From: Pseudomonadota bacterium
Lineage (GTDB): Bacteria; Pseudomonadota; Alphaproteobacteria; Rhizobiales; Xanthobacteraceae
DNA: 64,000 bases
Assembly: GCA_023451825.1 (NCBI GenBank)
Contig: JAEXYA010000065.1
Coordinates: 1-64,000, forward strand
Direction of reading: 5' to 3'
Below are positions 43,976 to 52,541 of the stretch, piece by piece. A model generated the notes under the pieces. It made no database searches. It was not told the origin of the DNA and saw only the letters and a list, made by a program, of their open reading frames with translations. The translations under genes and the position numbers were made by a program. Numbering within the stretch: position 1 is the first letter of the stretch; each line of letters opens with the position of its first letter.

Positions 43976-46828
43976 TTAACTCAGTGCGGCGGCGATCGCC
44001 TTATCGAGCGCGGCGAGGCCAGCTTTCAGGTCACCTTTCAGATGCACGCGCAAGGCGCGGCGGCTGCGATCGGTCAGCACCTCGAAATCGCCACGCGCCT
44101 GCGCCGCCTTGATGACGCCGAAAGACGCGCGGTAATCCGGGATCGCAAGATCCTTGGCATCATCCGCGGTGATCTGCAGGAACACGCCGCTGTCCGGTCC
44201 GCCCTTGTAGGCCTGGCCGGTGGAATGCAGGAAGCGCGGGCCGAATTCGGAGCAGGTTGCCACCTTCTTCTTGTCGCGCACCGCCATCCGCATCGCCTGC
44301 AACGTGTCGATATGCGCGGCGTTGCGCTCGACATAAGCGAGCAGGGCCACATAGTCGCCCGGCGTCACGCGGCGGAAGTGGGCCTTGAGCCAGGACGCGA
44401 GATCGCCATCGGCGCCGGCTTTCTTCAGCAGTTCGGCATTGCTGTCGTCGGTGTAAAGGTCGGCTTCCTTGGACGACACCACCGGTGTCTCCGGCGGCAG
44501 CGAGCCCGTCTTTTCGAATGCGCTCGTCAGTTCGCGCGTCTTGATCTTGGCGTCTTCCACATCCGGCTGGTTGAACGGATTGATGTCGAGCACGGCGCCG
44601 GCCACAGCCGTCGCGATCTCGAAGCGGAAGAACTCCTGGCCGAGATGGTCGATGGAGGGCAGGGTGATGCGTGTGACCGGATGGCCGGCCTTTTCCAGTG
44701 CGGCGAGCTTGTCGTCATGCGCCTTGTCCCTGTCGCCGTCGGTGCGCAGATCGATGAAGAAACGATCATCGCCATAAACCGCCGGAGCGCCCAGCTCTTC
44801 GCCATCGATCGGGATCAGCCCCTTGCCGTCCTTGCCGGTGGACTCAGCGATGAGCTGTTCGGCCCAGGCACCGAAATCCGAGATGGTCTTCGAGGACAGA
44901 ATGGTCACCTTGTCGCGACCATCGATGCCGGCATGGCCCATGGCGAGGCCAAGTTGCACGCCGGGGTTTTCCGATGGCGGCACGTCAGGGCCGCAGGAGC
45001 GGACCATCGAAAGGGTGTGCTCAAGCAGTTTCGCAAGATCGATACCCGCCGCCGCTGCCGGCACGAGCCCGAAAGGTGACAGCACGGAATAGCGGCCACC
45101 GATGGTGGGGTCGCCGTGGAAGACGCGCGCGAATGTCTGTTCCTTCGCCACCTTCTCCAGCGACGAGCCGGGATCGGTGACGGCGACGAAATGCGTGCCC
45201 GCTTTGTCGGCGCCGACAGCCTTGCTCACTTCGCCGAAGAAGTAGTTCTTCATCACATTCGGCTCGGTGGTGCCGCCGGATTTGCTCGACACGATGAACA
45301 GCGTCTTGGCGATGTTGACGGCCTTCGCCATGGTCGCGACCTGCGCCGGATCGGTGGAATCCAGCACATGCAGTTTCGGGAAGCCCGCGACATGCGGGAA
45401 GGTCACCGCCAGCACTTCTGGTCCGAGGCTTGATCCGCCCATGCCGAGCACGACGGCATCGGTGAAACCCTGGTTCTTCACCCACTTCGCGAAATCATTG
45501 TAATCGGCGAGTTTTGCCTTTTCGGCAAACGCGCTGTTCAGCCACCCGAGCCACTTGGCTTCATCGCTGCCCGTCCAGACCGATGCATCCTTGTGCCAGA
45601 GCCGGCGGATTTTTGCCGATCCGCGCCACTCTTCGGTGGATTTCTCGACGGTCTTCTTCAGCGTATCGCCCAGCGCCAGCTGTTGCGCGCCGACAGCCTT
45701 GCCCAGCGAAGCCGCGCGCTTATGTGCCACGGCGCCATAGAGTTTGTCGGCCGCATCGGCGAACTGCTTGACGCCATCGGCCACCAGGTCGGTGGTGATC
45801 TTGTCCAGCGAAATTCCGGTTGCGGCGAAATCCGCCAGCACCTTCTTCGCCGCGTCGATGTTCTCTTCCAGGCTGTCGCGCACGTCGCCGTGATCGCGAA
45901 AAGCGTCGAGCGTTGCCGGCGGCACGGTGTTCACCGTGTCCTTGCCGATCAGCTCTTCCACATACATGGTGTCGCGATAGTCCTTGCTCTTGACGCCGGT
46001 CGAGGCCCACAGCAATCGCTGCGGCTGTGCACCCTTGGCCTTCAGCTTGTCCCAGCGGGCGCCGGCAAACAGTTTGAGATATTCCTGATAAGCGAGCTTG
46101 GCATTGGCGATCGCCACCTTGCCCTTCAGCGCCTTCAGGCGCTCCTTCTCGGCGGGATCATTGGCCGCCGCGATCTTCTCGTCGAGCTGCTTGTCCGCCT
46201 GCGTATCGATGCGGCTGACGAAGAACGATGCCACGCTGGCGATGCCCGATGGATCGCCGCCACCGGCCACGAATTTCTCCAACCCGCGCAGATAGGCTTC
46301 CGCCACTTCCACATAGACCTTTTGCGCGAACAGCAGCGTGATGTTGACGCTGATGCCTTCGCCGATCAGGTGCTCGATGGCCGGCAGGCCTTCTGGCGTC
46401 GCCGGCACCTTGATCATGAGATTGGGGCGCTTGACGCTCTTCCACAGCCGCTCGGCCTCGGTGATCGTGCCCTTGGTGTCGTTGGCCAGATAGGGCGAGA
46501 CTTCAAGACTGACGAAACCGTCGCGTCCCTTATTCTCGTCGAAAACCGGCTTCAGCACATCGGCCGCGCTCTGGATGTCCTCGACGGCAATATGCTCGAA
46601 CAGATCGGCCGGCGACTTGTCGCCCGATTTCAGCGCAGCCGCGATCGGCGCGTCATATTCGTCGGATGAGCCGATCGCCTTCTCGAAGATCGCCGGGTTC
46701 GACGTCACGCCCTTGACGGCGTCGGTGTCGATCAGCTTTTTCAGGTCGCCTTTGGCGACGAAACCGCGGGCGAGAAAGTCCAGCCAAACGGCCTGACCGT
46801 GGGATTCGAGTGCTTTGACGGGATTCAT
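43976..46828 (-). CDS. tal-pgi: Transaldolase-phosphoglucose isomerase fusion
   Basis: About 950 residues, two enzymes in one chain. Residues about 1-370 are transaldolase (VTSNPAIFEKAIGSSDEYD; NLMIKVPATPEGL with the Schiff-base Lys). Residues about 390-950 are glucose-6-phosphate isomerase (LGMGGSSLGPEVL, ESTGKDGKGLIPIDGEELG). Such fusions occur in several bacterial groups and couple the non-oxidative pentose-phosphate reactions to glycolysis. ATG 46828 is chosen; the frame is open 23 codons further upstream. A degenerate EcfG-type promoter is 79 bases upstream. First gene of the operon continuing into gnd and zwf. Confidence 0.94.
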   Translation of the reverse strand: MNPVKALESHGQAVWLDFLARGFVAKGDLKKLIDTDAVKGVTSNPAIFEKAIGSSDEYDAPIAAALKSGDKSPADLFEHIAVEDIQSAADVLKPVFDENKGRDGFVSLEVSPYLANDTKGTITEAERLWKSVKRPNLMIKVPATPEGLPAIEHLIGEGISVNITLLFAQKVYVEVAEAYLRGLEKFVAGGGDPSGIASVASFFVSRIDTQADKQLDEKIAAANDPAEKERLKALKGKVAIANAKLAYQEYLKLFAGARWDKLKAKGAQPQRLLWASTGVKSKDYRDTMYVEELIGKDTVNTVPPATLDAFRDHGDVRDSLEENIDAAKKVLADFAATGISLDKITTDLVADGVKQFADAADKLYGAVAHKRAASLGKAVGAQQLALGDTLKKTVEKSTEEWRGSAKIRRLWHKDASVWTGSDEAKWLGWLNSAFAEKAKLADYNDFAKWVKNQGFTDAVVLGMGGSSLGPEVLAVTFPHVAGFPKLHVLDSTDPAQVATMAKAVNIAKTLFIVSSKSGGTTEPNVMKNYFFGEVSKAVGADKAGTHFVAVTDPGSSLEKVAKEQTFARVFHGDPTIGGRYSVLSPFGLVPAAAAGIDLAKLLEHTLSMVRSCGPDVPPSENPGVQLGLAMGHAGIDGRDKVTILSSKTISDFGAWAEQLIAESTGKDGKGLIPIDGEELGAPAVYGDDRFFIDLRTDGDRDKAHDDKLAALEKAGHPVTRITLPSIDHLGQEFFRFEIATAVAGAVLDINPFNQPDVEDAKIKTRELTSAFEKTGSLPPETPVVSSKEADLYTDDSNAELLKKAGADGDLASWLKAHFRRVTPGDYVALLAYVERNAAHIDTLQAMRMAVRDKKKVATCSEFGPRFLHSTGQAYKGGPDSGVFLQITADDAKDLAIPDYRASFGVIKAAQARGDFEVLTDRSRRALRVHLKGDLKAGLAALDKAIAAALS

Positions 46829-46907
46829 GGTGCTCTTCGGTTCAAATGTGTCAAAGGCCCCGCGCGCGAATGTGCGCAGGCGAGTTCCAATGATCACCCC
46901 AAAGCCC

Positions 46908-46932
46908 TACGCATGGCAAGGCGAACGGTTCC
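46908..46932 (-). promoter_or_regulatory. Weak EcfG-like promoter upstream of tal-pgi
   Basis: On the minus strand GGAAC at 46932-46928 and CGTA at 46911-46908, spacer 16; one mismatch in the -10 element. The transcript would start about 65-70 bases before the ATG at 46828. Confidence 0.4.
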
Positions 46933-47025
46933 ATTTCAACGAGATCGCAATCTCGTGTGCGGGCAAGATGACGATTGTGTAAATTTTATGCGTTCGCCGT
47001 CCGTCTCCCCGCGCGCGGCGAGATG

Positions 47026-47697
47026 TCAGAAAAGATCGGCCTTGGCCAAATCCCACATCAGCCGATAGGTGCCGGCTGAAATCAGCGTTGCGCCTCCAGC
47101 CGCGATCGCGGCGTCGAAGCGGCCGGCCATCGTTTGGCTCACGGCGTCCACATTGGTCCCGTCAATCAGGACATACCAATCGCGGGCCGCCGGGTTGGGC
47201 GCATCGGGATCGTCGGTCAGCGGCTTCGATAGCCGGGGATCGCTTTCCATCAGATGCATCGAGATGATGTCGTGGATCATGCCGGGATCGAGCTGGGCAC
47301 GGAGTGCTTCGCGCAGGCCATCGACATGGCCGTCCGGCGGCCGGATACGGACGAGGCCGAGCGCAGCGCCGCGGCCAACGCCACGGCTGATCGTGATCCG
47401 CGCCACCGAGCGCAGCATGTTCTTGAAACGGCCGATATTGGTGAGCGACCACGCGGTCTGGTTGGCCAAAGCGGTGCGGTAGGCGTCGCTGTCCAGCACG
47501 TCGAATGTCCTGGTCGCATAAAGGCCGAGATATTTGGGGGCGGCATCCACGGCGACATAGCGACGGGCCTCAAGAAAGCCGTCGATGGCGACGCGCTCGG
47601 CCAGATGTTCGCGGTCATACCATTGGTTGAACTCCTGCTCATGCGCCGTGTCGATATCCATCGACGTCATCAGCATTCCAGAACCAGCGATAGGCAT
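47026..47697 (-). CDS. Hypothetical protein (ferredoxin-like fold type)
   Basis: About 223 residues. Two similar halves each hold a beta strand followed by an acidic/aromatic stretch (EQEFNQWYDREHLAERVAI in the first), resembling the dimeric alpha-beta barrel proteins of the DUF4286/EthD kind; this is a tentative fold-level match only. No signal peptide or membrane segment is seen. ATG 47697 follows GGAGGGAG, a strong ribosome binding site. It lies downstream of the prolyl iminopeptidase gene with a family-A repeat between them. Function unknown. Confidence 0.7.
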   Translation of the reverse strand: MPIAGSGMLMTSMDIDTAHEQEFNQWYDREHLAERVAIDGFLEARRYVAVDAAPKYLGLYATRTFDVLDSDAYRTALANQTAWSLTNIGRFKNMLRSVARITISRGVGRGAALGLVRIRPPDGHVDGLREALRAQLDPGMIHDIISMHLMESDPRLSKPLTDDPDAPNPAARDWYVLIDGTNVDAVSQTMAGRFDAAIAAGGATLISAGTYRLMWDLAKADLF

Positions 47698-47710
47698 GAG
47701 CACTCCCTCC

Positions 47711-47794
47711 GTAGGGCGGATGAGCCGAAGGCGTCATCCGCCGGCCGAGCGAGTGTGACGAAGAATGACGGATTACGCTACGCTTATCCGCCTA
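47711..47794. repeat. Intergenic palindromic repeat, family A variant
   Basis: Arms GTAGGGCGGATGAGCCGAAGGCGTCATCCG and CGGATTACGCTACGCTTATCCGCC, with the outer complementarity GTAGGCGGATAAGCG-like. It contains the TAA stop and the last codons of the prolyl iminopeptidase gene (stop at 47784-47786). Confidence 0.7.
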
Positions 47795-48764
47795 TGGCTG
47801 AGCCGATATCCGCGACCGCCTTCATCACGGCATCGCGAATACCGGGATCATACAGACTATGCCCGGCGCCTTCGACGATGCGGACTTCGGCATCGGTCCA
47901 GCACGCCGCCAGTGCGTGGGAATTCACGGGCGGACAGAGCAGGTCGTAGCGGCCTTGCACGATGACCGCTGGAATGCCCGTGAGCTTCCCCGCATCCCGC
48001 ATCAATTGTTGCGGGCGCATGAAGCAGTCATGCGCAAAATAATGCGCCTCCATGCCCGGCGTTGCGGGCATCGATCCTGTCGTGCTGGACAGCGCCGTGC
48101 GGTCCAGCCGCGTCCGCTTCGGAGCCACTTCGGAGAGGATCGCTTCCGTGCCGCCCCAGGCGCGGATCGCCGGCACGTGGATGGCCGGATCCGCGTCAAG
48201 AATCCGACGGTAAAAGTTGGGCAGCGGATCGGCGCGCTCGGCTTCCGGCAAGACGCTGAGATAGTCTTCATGCAAACCGGGATAATGCCGCGGCAGGATC
48301 ACATTGAACACGTCGTGCAATTCTTCGCGTGTGCCGAAGAAAGTCGCCCGCAACACGATGCCACTGACATGCGCGGGATGCGCCTGCGCATAGGCCAGCG
48401 CCAGTGTCGCGCCCCAGGAGCCGCCGACCACCAGCCACTTCTCGAAGCCGAATTTGCGACGGATCGTCTCCATATCCGCGATCAGATGCGGCAGCGTATT
48501 GTGCTCGCGAAACCCTTTCGGCCGGCTGCGGCCGGCGCCGCGCTGGTCGAACAGCACGGTGTGAAAACGCTGCGGATCGAACAGCCGGCGATGATCGGGC
48601 TGGCAGCCCGAGCCCGGTCCGCCATGCAGATAGACCACGGGAATGCCATCGGTGCAGCCGACGCTCTCCACATAGATGGAGTGGCCGTCGCCGACATCGA
48701 GATGCTCTGATGTGAGCGGCGTAAACGCGTCGCCGGCGACAGGCGCTGGGGAATCAGCGGCCAT
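47784..48764 (-). CDS. pip: Prolyl aminopeptidase (proline iminopeptidase)
   Basis: About 326 residues, alpha/beta hydrolase that removes N-terminal proline from peptides. VYLHGGPGSGCQPDHRRLFD (oxyanion loop) and FDQRGAGRSRP are hallmark blocks; the nucleophile Ser is in VGGSWGATLALAYAQ, and the late GAGHSLYDPG supplies the His. The ATG at 48764 overlaps the end of pqqE by 11 bases, so it is co-transcribed with the pqq operon, where a peptidase could help release PQQ from the cross-linked PqqA remnant, although the usual pqq peptidase (PqqF) is a zinc protease. The last residues and the stop fall within a palindromic repeat. Confidence 0.9.
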   Translation of the reverse strand: MAADSPAPVAGDAFTPLTSEHLDVGDGHSIYVESVGCTDGIPVVYLHGGPGSGCQPDHRRLFDPQRFHTVLFDQRGAGRSRPKGFREHNTLPHLIADMETIRRKFGFEKWLVVGGSWGATLALAYAQAHPAHVSGIVLRATFFGTREELHDVFNVILPRHYPGLHEDYLSVLPEAERADPLPNFYRRILDADPAIHVPAIRAWGGTEAILSEVAPKRTRLDRTALSSTTGSMPATPGMEAHYFAHDCFMRPQQLMRDAGKLTGIPAVIVQGRYDLLCPPVNSHALAACWTDAEVRIVEGAGHSLYDPGIRDAVMKAVADIGSAIGG

Positions 48765-49950
48765 GGGGATCGTCTTCCAGCGTGCCGCCCTTGAAGTTGC
48801 GATACAGGAAGCGGTCCGCACCTTCACTCGACTCCACTTCGGCGAGTTTGAAAATCTCGGCGTGCCGGGGTGAGAAGGTGCAGGCGGGGTCGGTATTGCC
48901 GGCATCGCCGGTCAGCGCGAAGGCCTGGCAGCGGCAGCCGCCGAAATCGACTTCCTTGAATTCGCAGCTCTGGCAGGGTTCGGGCATCCAGCCGGTGCCG
49001 CGATAGCGGTTGAAGGCGTCGGAATTCTGCCAGATCCAGGCAATGGAATGATTGCTGCGCACGCTTTCGAAATCGAGCCCGGTGATGGTCTCGGCGGCGT
49101 GGCAGGGCAGCACCTTGCCGGCGGGCGAGATGTTGAAGAACTGCCGCCCCCAGCCGCCCATGCATTTCTTCGGCCGCAGCGCGTAATAATCCGGCACCAC
49201 GTAATCGATATCGAGAATGCCCTTGAGGCGGATGCGCGCCTCATCGACGATGCGGGAGGTGTCGTCGATCTGCTCGATGGTCGGCATCAAGGCGGCGCGG
49301 TTCTTCAGCGCCCAGCCGTAATATTGCACATTGGCGACTTCGAGCCGGTCGGCGTCGAGATCGACCGCCATCTGGATGATATCAGCGAGCTGATGCAGGT
49401 TCTGGCGGTGCATCACTGCATTCACGGTCAGCGGCAGATCAAGCTCGCGCGTCCAGCGCGCCACTTCGATCTTCTTGGCATGCCCGCCGCGATAGCCGCC
49501 GACGCGATCGGCGACCACGGGCTCGTTGCCCTGAAAACTGATCTGCACATGGCACAAGCCGGCATCGGCCAGCGCCTCGAGCATCTCGCGCTTCAACAGC
49601 ACGGCGGAGGTGATCAAATTCGAATACAGCCCCACATCGGTGGCGTGCTGCACCAGCTCGACGATATCTTTTCGCGCGGTTGGCTCACCGCCGGAGAAAT
49701 GGATCTGCAGCACGCCGATCTCGGCGAGTTCGCTCAGCACCTTCTTCCATTCGTCGGTGGTGAGTTCGCTATTGGCGCGGTCCAGCTCGATCGGGTTCGA
49801 GCAATACGGACACTGCAGCGGGCAGCGATGCGTCAGTTCAGCCAGCACGGCTAGCGGAATACCAAAAGTCTCGGCCGTCGAGCGCGTACGCTCCAGAACG
49901 GCGAGGCTGTCATTGGCGACAGGGGACGCATCTGTCAGCGTCGGGCTCAT
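48754..49950 (-). CDS. pqqE: PQQ biosynthesis radical SAM protein PqqE
   Basis: About 398 residues. PqqE cross-links the Glu and Tyr of PqqA. The radical-SAM cluster motif CxxxCxxC reads HRCPLQCPYCSNP near residue 43, and the C-terminal SPASM region carries several cysteines (KVLPCHAAETITG; PCQSCEFKEVDFGGCRCQAF; DPACTFSPRH) for the auxiliary clusters. ATG 49950 follows GGGAGAAG and overlaps pqqD by 4 bases. The frame continues upstream, but that is pqqD sequence in another reading. Confidence 0.97.
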   Translation of the reverse strand: MSPTLTDASPVANDSLAVLERTRSTAETFGIPLAVLAELTHRCPLQCPYCSNPIELDRANSELTTDEWKKVLSELAEIGVLQIHFSGGEPTARKDIVELVQHATDVGLYSNLITSAVLLKREMLEALADAGLCHVQISFQGNEPVVADRVGGYRGGHAKKIEVARWTRELDLPLTVNAVMHRQNLHQLADIIQMAVDLDADRLEVANVQYYGWALKNRAALMPTIEQIDDTSRIVDEARIRLKGILDIDYVVPDYYALRPKKCMGGWGRQFFNISPAGKVLPCHAAETITGLDFESVRSNHSIAWIWQNSDAFNRYRGTGWMPEPCQSCEFKEVDFGGCRCQAFALTGDAGNTDPACTFSPRHAEIFKLAEVESSEGADRFLYRNFKGGTLEDDPHGR

Positions 49951-50267
49951 GATGTCTTCTCCCGCGCTTGCGTGAGAAAGCCCTTGTCGGCGAGATCCTG
50001 CAGCATGGCGATGACGTCCTTGCCGATGTCGTCTCGCGGCGCGTTGTATTTGGCCGCAAGCAGATCGACGATATCGGAGACACTGCGCGCGCCGTCGCAG
50101 AGCTGCAAGATCTCGACCGCAATTTCGTCCGGCGCCAGCACGCGCTCGGGGGCGAGGATCACCCAGACCTGCCGTGTCTCGTCGAATTTCAGCCGGGCAT
50201 GGCGCGGCAAGATCGGCTTGCTCGCCTCGGAGACTTCCATGCGACGGCTGCCGCGTGCTTCCGACAT
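49947..50267 (-). CDS. pqqD: PQQ biosynthesis chaperone PqqD
   Basis: About 106 residues. PqqD binds the PqqA peptide and presents it to PqqE. The family blocks are PILPRHARLKFDETRQVWVILAPE, VLAPDEIAVEILQLCDGARS and IVDLLAAKYNAPRDDIGKDV. The start is ATG 50267; ATG 50240 (MEVSEAS) is an alternative nearer to the conserved core. ATGA overlap with pqqE. Separated from pqqC by a 111-base gap that holds a palindromic repeat. Confidence 0.95.
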   Translation of the reverse strand: MSEARGSRRMEVSEASKPILPRHARLKFDETRQVWVILAPERVLAPDEIAVEILQLCDGARSVSDIVDLLAAKYNAPRDDIGKDVIAMLQDLADKGFLTQAREKTS

Positions 50268-50291
50268 CCGTTGATCTCTGTGTTCGATCTC

Positions 50292-50377
50292 CGTCATTGC
50301 GAGGAGCAAAGCGACGAAGCAATCCAGAAGCCACTCGCGCAGGAAGACTGGATTGCTTCGCTGCGCTCGCAATGACG
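50292..50377. repeat. Intergenic palindromic repeat, family B
   Basis: Arms CGTCATTGCGAGG and CTCGCAATGACG with inner GCGACGAAGCAATCCAG/CTGGATTGCTTCGC. It lies between pqqC and pqqD inside the operon, beginning 24 bases after the pqqD start on the map and ending beside the pqqC stop (50379-50381). Same family as 41263. Confidence 0.85.
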
Positions 50378-50378
50378 G

Positions 50379-51140
50379 CTATGGCGTCGCCGGCACAAAA
50401 GCGCCCGGCGGCACATGGCCATCCACATAGGCATGATATAGCGCGTCGAGCTGCACCCACAACACATTGGTCTTGAAGATCAGCGCATTGGCCACCAGCC
50501 GGCGCTCCGCCGGAGATGTGGCATGCTGCTTGACATAATCCAGCGCAAAGCCGGCATCGCGTGGCGCCTGGGTCAGGCGGCGCGAGAAATAGCTCATGAT
50601 GTCCGGATTGACGAAGTCATAGTGCTTCAGCATGCCGGAAATGCGCTCTTCATGCAGGTTCGGCGCGAACAGCTCGGTCAGCGAGGAGGCGATCGCCTCC
50701 AGCGGCGAGCGGTCGCGGACATAATGCACATAGGCTTCCACGGCAAAGCGCGTGGCCGGCAGAATGCCCTCGGTGGATTCCACATAGGCGCTATCCAGCC
50801 CGAGCCCCTCGGTGAGCTTCAGCCAGCGCTCGATGCCGCCTTCCGCGCCCACATCGCCATCGTGATCCTCGATGCGATGCCGCCATTCCAGCCGCGTCGC
50901 GCGGTCGCGGAAGCGCGAGATGACCACCGCATCCTTGATGGGGATCGTGCTCTGATAATAATAGCGGTTGAGCGCCCAGGCCTGCACCTGGCCCTTGTTG
51001 AGCTGGCCGCCATGCAGGAGCTTATGAAACGGATGCAGGCTGTGATAGCGCGTCGCGCCGATCTCGCGCAGCGCCGCCTCCAATTGCTCGGCACTGTCGA
51101 GCGGCACGCTGGGATCGATCGAGAGCGCGGACACTTTCAC
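50379..51140 (-). CDS. pqqC: Pyrroloquinoline-quinone synthase PqqC
   Basis: A 253-residue oxidase that performs the final ring closure and oxidation to PQQ without a metal or cofactor. RYHSLHPFHKLLHGGQLNKG, ALNRYYYQSTIPIKD and RHRIEDHDGD are the family blocks holding active-site His and Tyr; KQHATSPAERRLVANAL follows. A GTG at 51140 is the start, with GGAGA upstream. The spacing to pqqB is 13 bases. Confidence 0.97.
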   Translation of the reverse strand: MKVSALSIDPSVPLDSAEQLEAALREIGATRYHSLHPFHKLLHGGQLNKGQVQAWALNRYYYQSTIPIKDAVVISRFRDRATRLEWRHRIEDHDGDVGAEGGIERWLKLTEGLGLDSAYVESTEGILPATRFAVEAYVHYVRDRSPLEAIASSLTELFAPNLHEERISGMLKHYDFVNPDIMSYFSRRLTQAPRDAGFALDYVKQHATSPAERRLVANALIFKTNVLWVQLDALYHAYVDGHVPPGAFVPATP

Positions 51141-51153
51141 AACCAGATCTCCA

Positions 51154-52083
51154 TCACAGCGTAATCTCCATCCCGTTATGAGGGATCTTCCAGCCGGTGG
51201 TTGTCAATGCCGCGCGCTCGGCGGAATCGTGCAGCAGCGCCGGATTTGAATTGTTGATGTGCAAAAAGAACTTTTGCCCGATGCCGGCGTCAGCCAGCGA
51301 TGCGATGGCGCCGTCGGCGCCCGACATCGCGATATGGCCCATGCTCTGGCCCGTCTTCTGGCCGAGCCCGGCGGTGATCAATTCGTCGTCGCGCCACACG
51401 GTGCCGTCGAAGAACAACAGCGGCGCGCCTGATATGCGAGCCTTCAGGTCGGGCGTCACGCGCGCGCAGGCGGCGATGAAGTAGAAATGCTTGCCGCTGG
51501 CAGGCTCGCTGATGCGCAGGCCGAGCGTATCACCATCGCCATCCGCGCCGGCCGGATGCGCCTGTCCTTCGAGATACCACGCGCCTTTGCCGGGCACGGT
51601 GAAAGGCGTCACTTCGAGGCCAGTTGCCGTGCCATCCTGCAACCGTAGCGCAAAGCTCGCATCGATTTCGATGGCCTCGCGCTTCACGTTCTTCTCAGAC
51701 AACACGTTGAAGATGCTGTTGGCCTTCAGGATCGTCAGCACGCGCGCATGCGCGTAGACCGTAAAAGGCGAGCCCTCGCGCATCGACAGCAGCCCCGCGA
51801 CGGCATCCACCTCGCCATTGGTCAGGATCACGCCGGCGATCGGTGAATGCCGCAGCGCACCGTCCTGCGGATGCAGTTGTGGCGTGTCGGTGACCTGTTG
51901 TCGCAGATCGGGAGATGCGTTGATCAGAAACCAGTTGCGGTCATCTGCACTGACCGCAATGCAGGCCTGTCCGCTCTGCAATTCCGGCCGCTCGCTGCGG
52001 GCCGCCCGACACATCTGGCAGCCGCAATTCCACTGGGGAATACCGCCACCAGCTGCAGCTCCAAGAACGACGATACGCAACAT
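51154..52083 (-). CDS. pqqB: PQQ biosynthesis protein PqqB
   Basis: A 309-residue protein with the metallo-beta-lactamase fold. PqqB hydroxylates the tyrosine-derived part of the intermediate. MLRIVVLGAAAGGGIPQWNC opens the protein, with NCGCQMCRAAR (zinc-site cysteines) following; GVILTNGEVDAVAGLLSMRE and KFFLHINNSNPAL are family blocks. ATG 52083 is chosen over the ATG far upstream in the open frame, which would run across pqqA. Preceded by a stem-loop between pqqA and pqqB. Confidence 0.96.
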   Translation of the reverse strand: MLRIVVLGAAAGGGIPQWNCGCQMCRAARSERPELQSGQACIAVSADDRNWFLINASPDLRQQVTDTPQLHPQDGALRHSPIAGVILTNGEVDAVAGLLSMREGSPFTVYAHARVLTILKANSIFNVLSEKNVKREAIEIDASFALRLQDGTATGLEVTPFTVPGKGAWYLEGQAHPAGADGDGDTLGLRISEPASGKHFYFIAACARVTPDLKARISGAPLLFFDGTVWRDDELITAGLGQKTGQSMGHIAMSGADGAIASLADAGIGQKFFLHINNSNPALLHDSAERAALTTTGWKIPHNGMEITL

Positions 52084-52131
52084 GAGATCGCCCCGAGCGT
52101 CAGCTAGTTTTGCAAGAAATTCAGCCGAAAA

Positions 52132-52162
52132 GGGCGTCTTCCCGGAATGCGGCAAGACGCCC
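52132..52162 (-). terminator. Stem-loop between pqqA and pqqB
   Basis: On the minus strand GGGCGTCTT and AAGACGCCC form a perfect 9-bp stem with a 13-base loop, followed by TTTTC. It looks like a partial intrinsic terminator or processing hairpin. Placed right after pqqA, it would let the short peptide mRNA accumulate above the rest of the operon. Confidence 0.65.
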
Positions 52163-52184
52163 TGATCGGCTGCGATATCGGGTC

Positions 52185-52265
52185 TTACTTGCGGGCTGCG
52201 CAAGCATACATGTTGATTTCCATGCCGACCGCAACTTCGACGATCTTTGGTGCTTTCCAGGCCAT
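52185..52265 (-). CDS. pqqA: PQQ precursor peptide PqqA
   Basis: A 26-residue peptide, too short for the open-frame listing. It reads MAWKAPKIVEVAVGMEINMY and continues ACAARK. The precursor Glu16 and Tyr20 (ExxxY spacing in EINMY) are present; PqqE cross-links these two side chains to make PQQ. A GGGAGAG ribosome binding site precedes the ATG at 52265. First gene of pqqABCDE, followed by a stem-loop. Confidence 0.96.
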   Translation of the reverse strand: MAWKAPKIVEVAVGMEINMYACAARK

Positions 52266-52541
52266 GTGTCTCTCCCGCTCGTGAATGCAGCCAATGCTGC
52301 AAGGAGGTAAGTCTAATCGCTGCCCAAAGGTTCGCCAATGGCTTCGTCATCAGAATGTGAGGCAAGCCGGGCAGTTTTAATGTTGGGATTCACGTTTGCG
52401 TGCGCCGCACAATCGATCGCATTGCAACATTGCAAACCGTGCCGCGTTCCTTAACTTCGCAGTCCTTAACTTGGACAGAATGTTTGCGGCAAAGCCATCG
52501 CCCGTTATGGACGGCAATTTTTCAGGAAGTCGGGGATCGTC
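52266..52541. other. Divergent intergenic region before pqqA
   Basis: About 276 bases between pqqA and the DUF6894-type gene, expected to carry both promoters. For pqqA a weak pair TTGGCG...TTAGAC (spacer 16) can be read near 52310-52345, and a GGAAC-N16-TGTT at 52450-52426 is a poor EcfG match. Neither is convincing. An AAGGAGG on the plus strand near 52311 is not followed by a gene. Confidence 0.35.
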
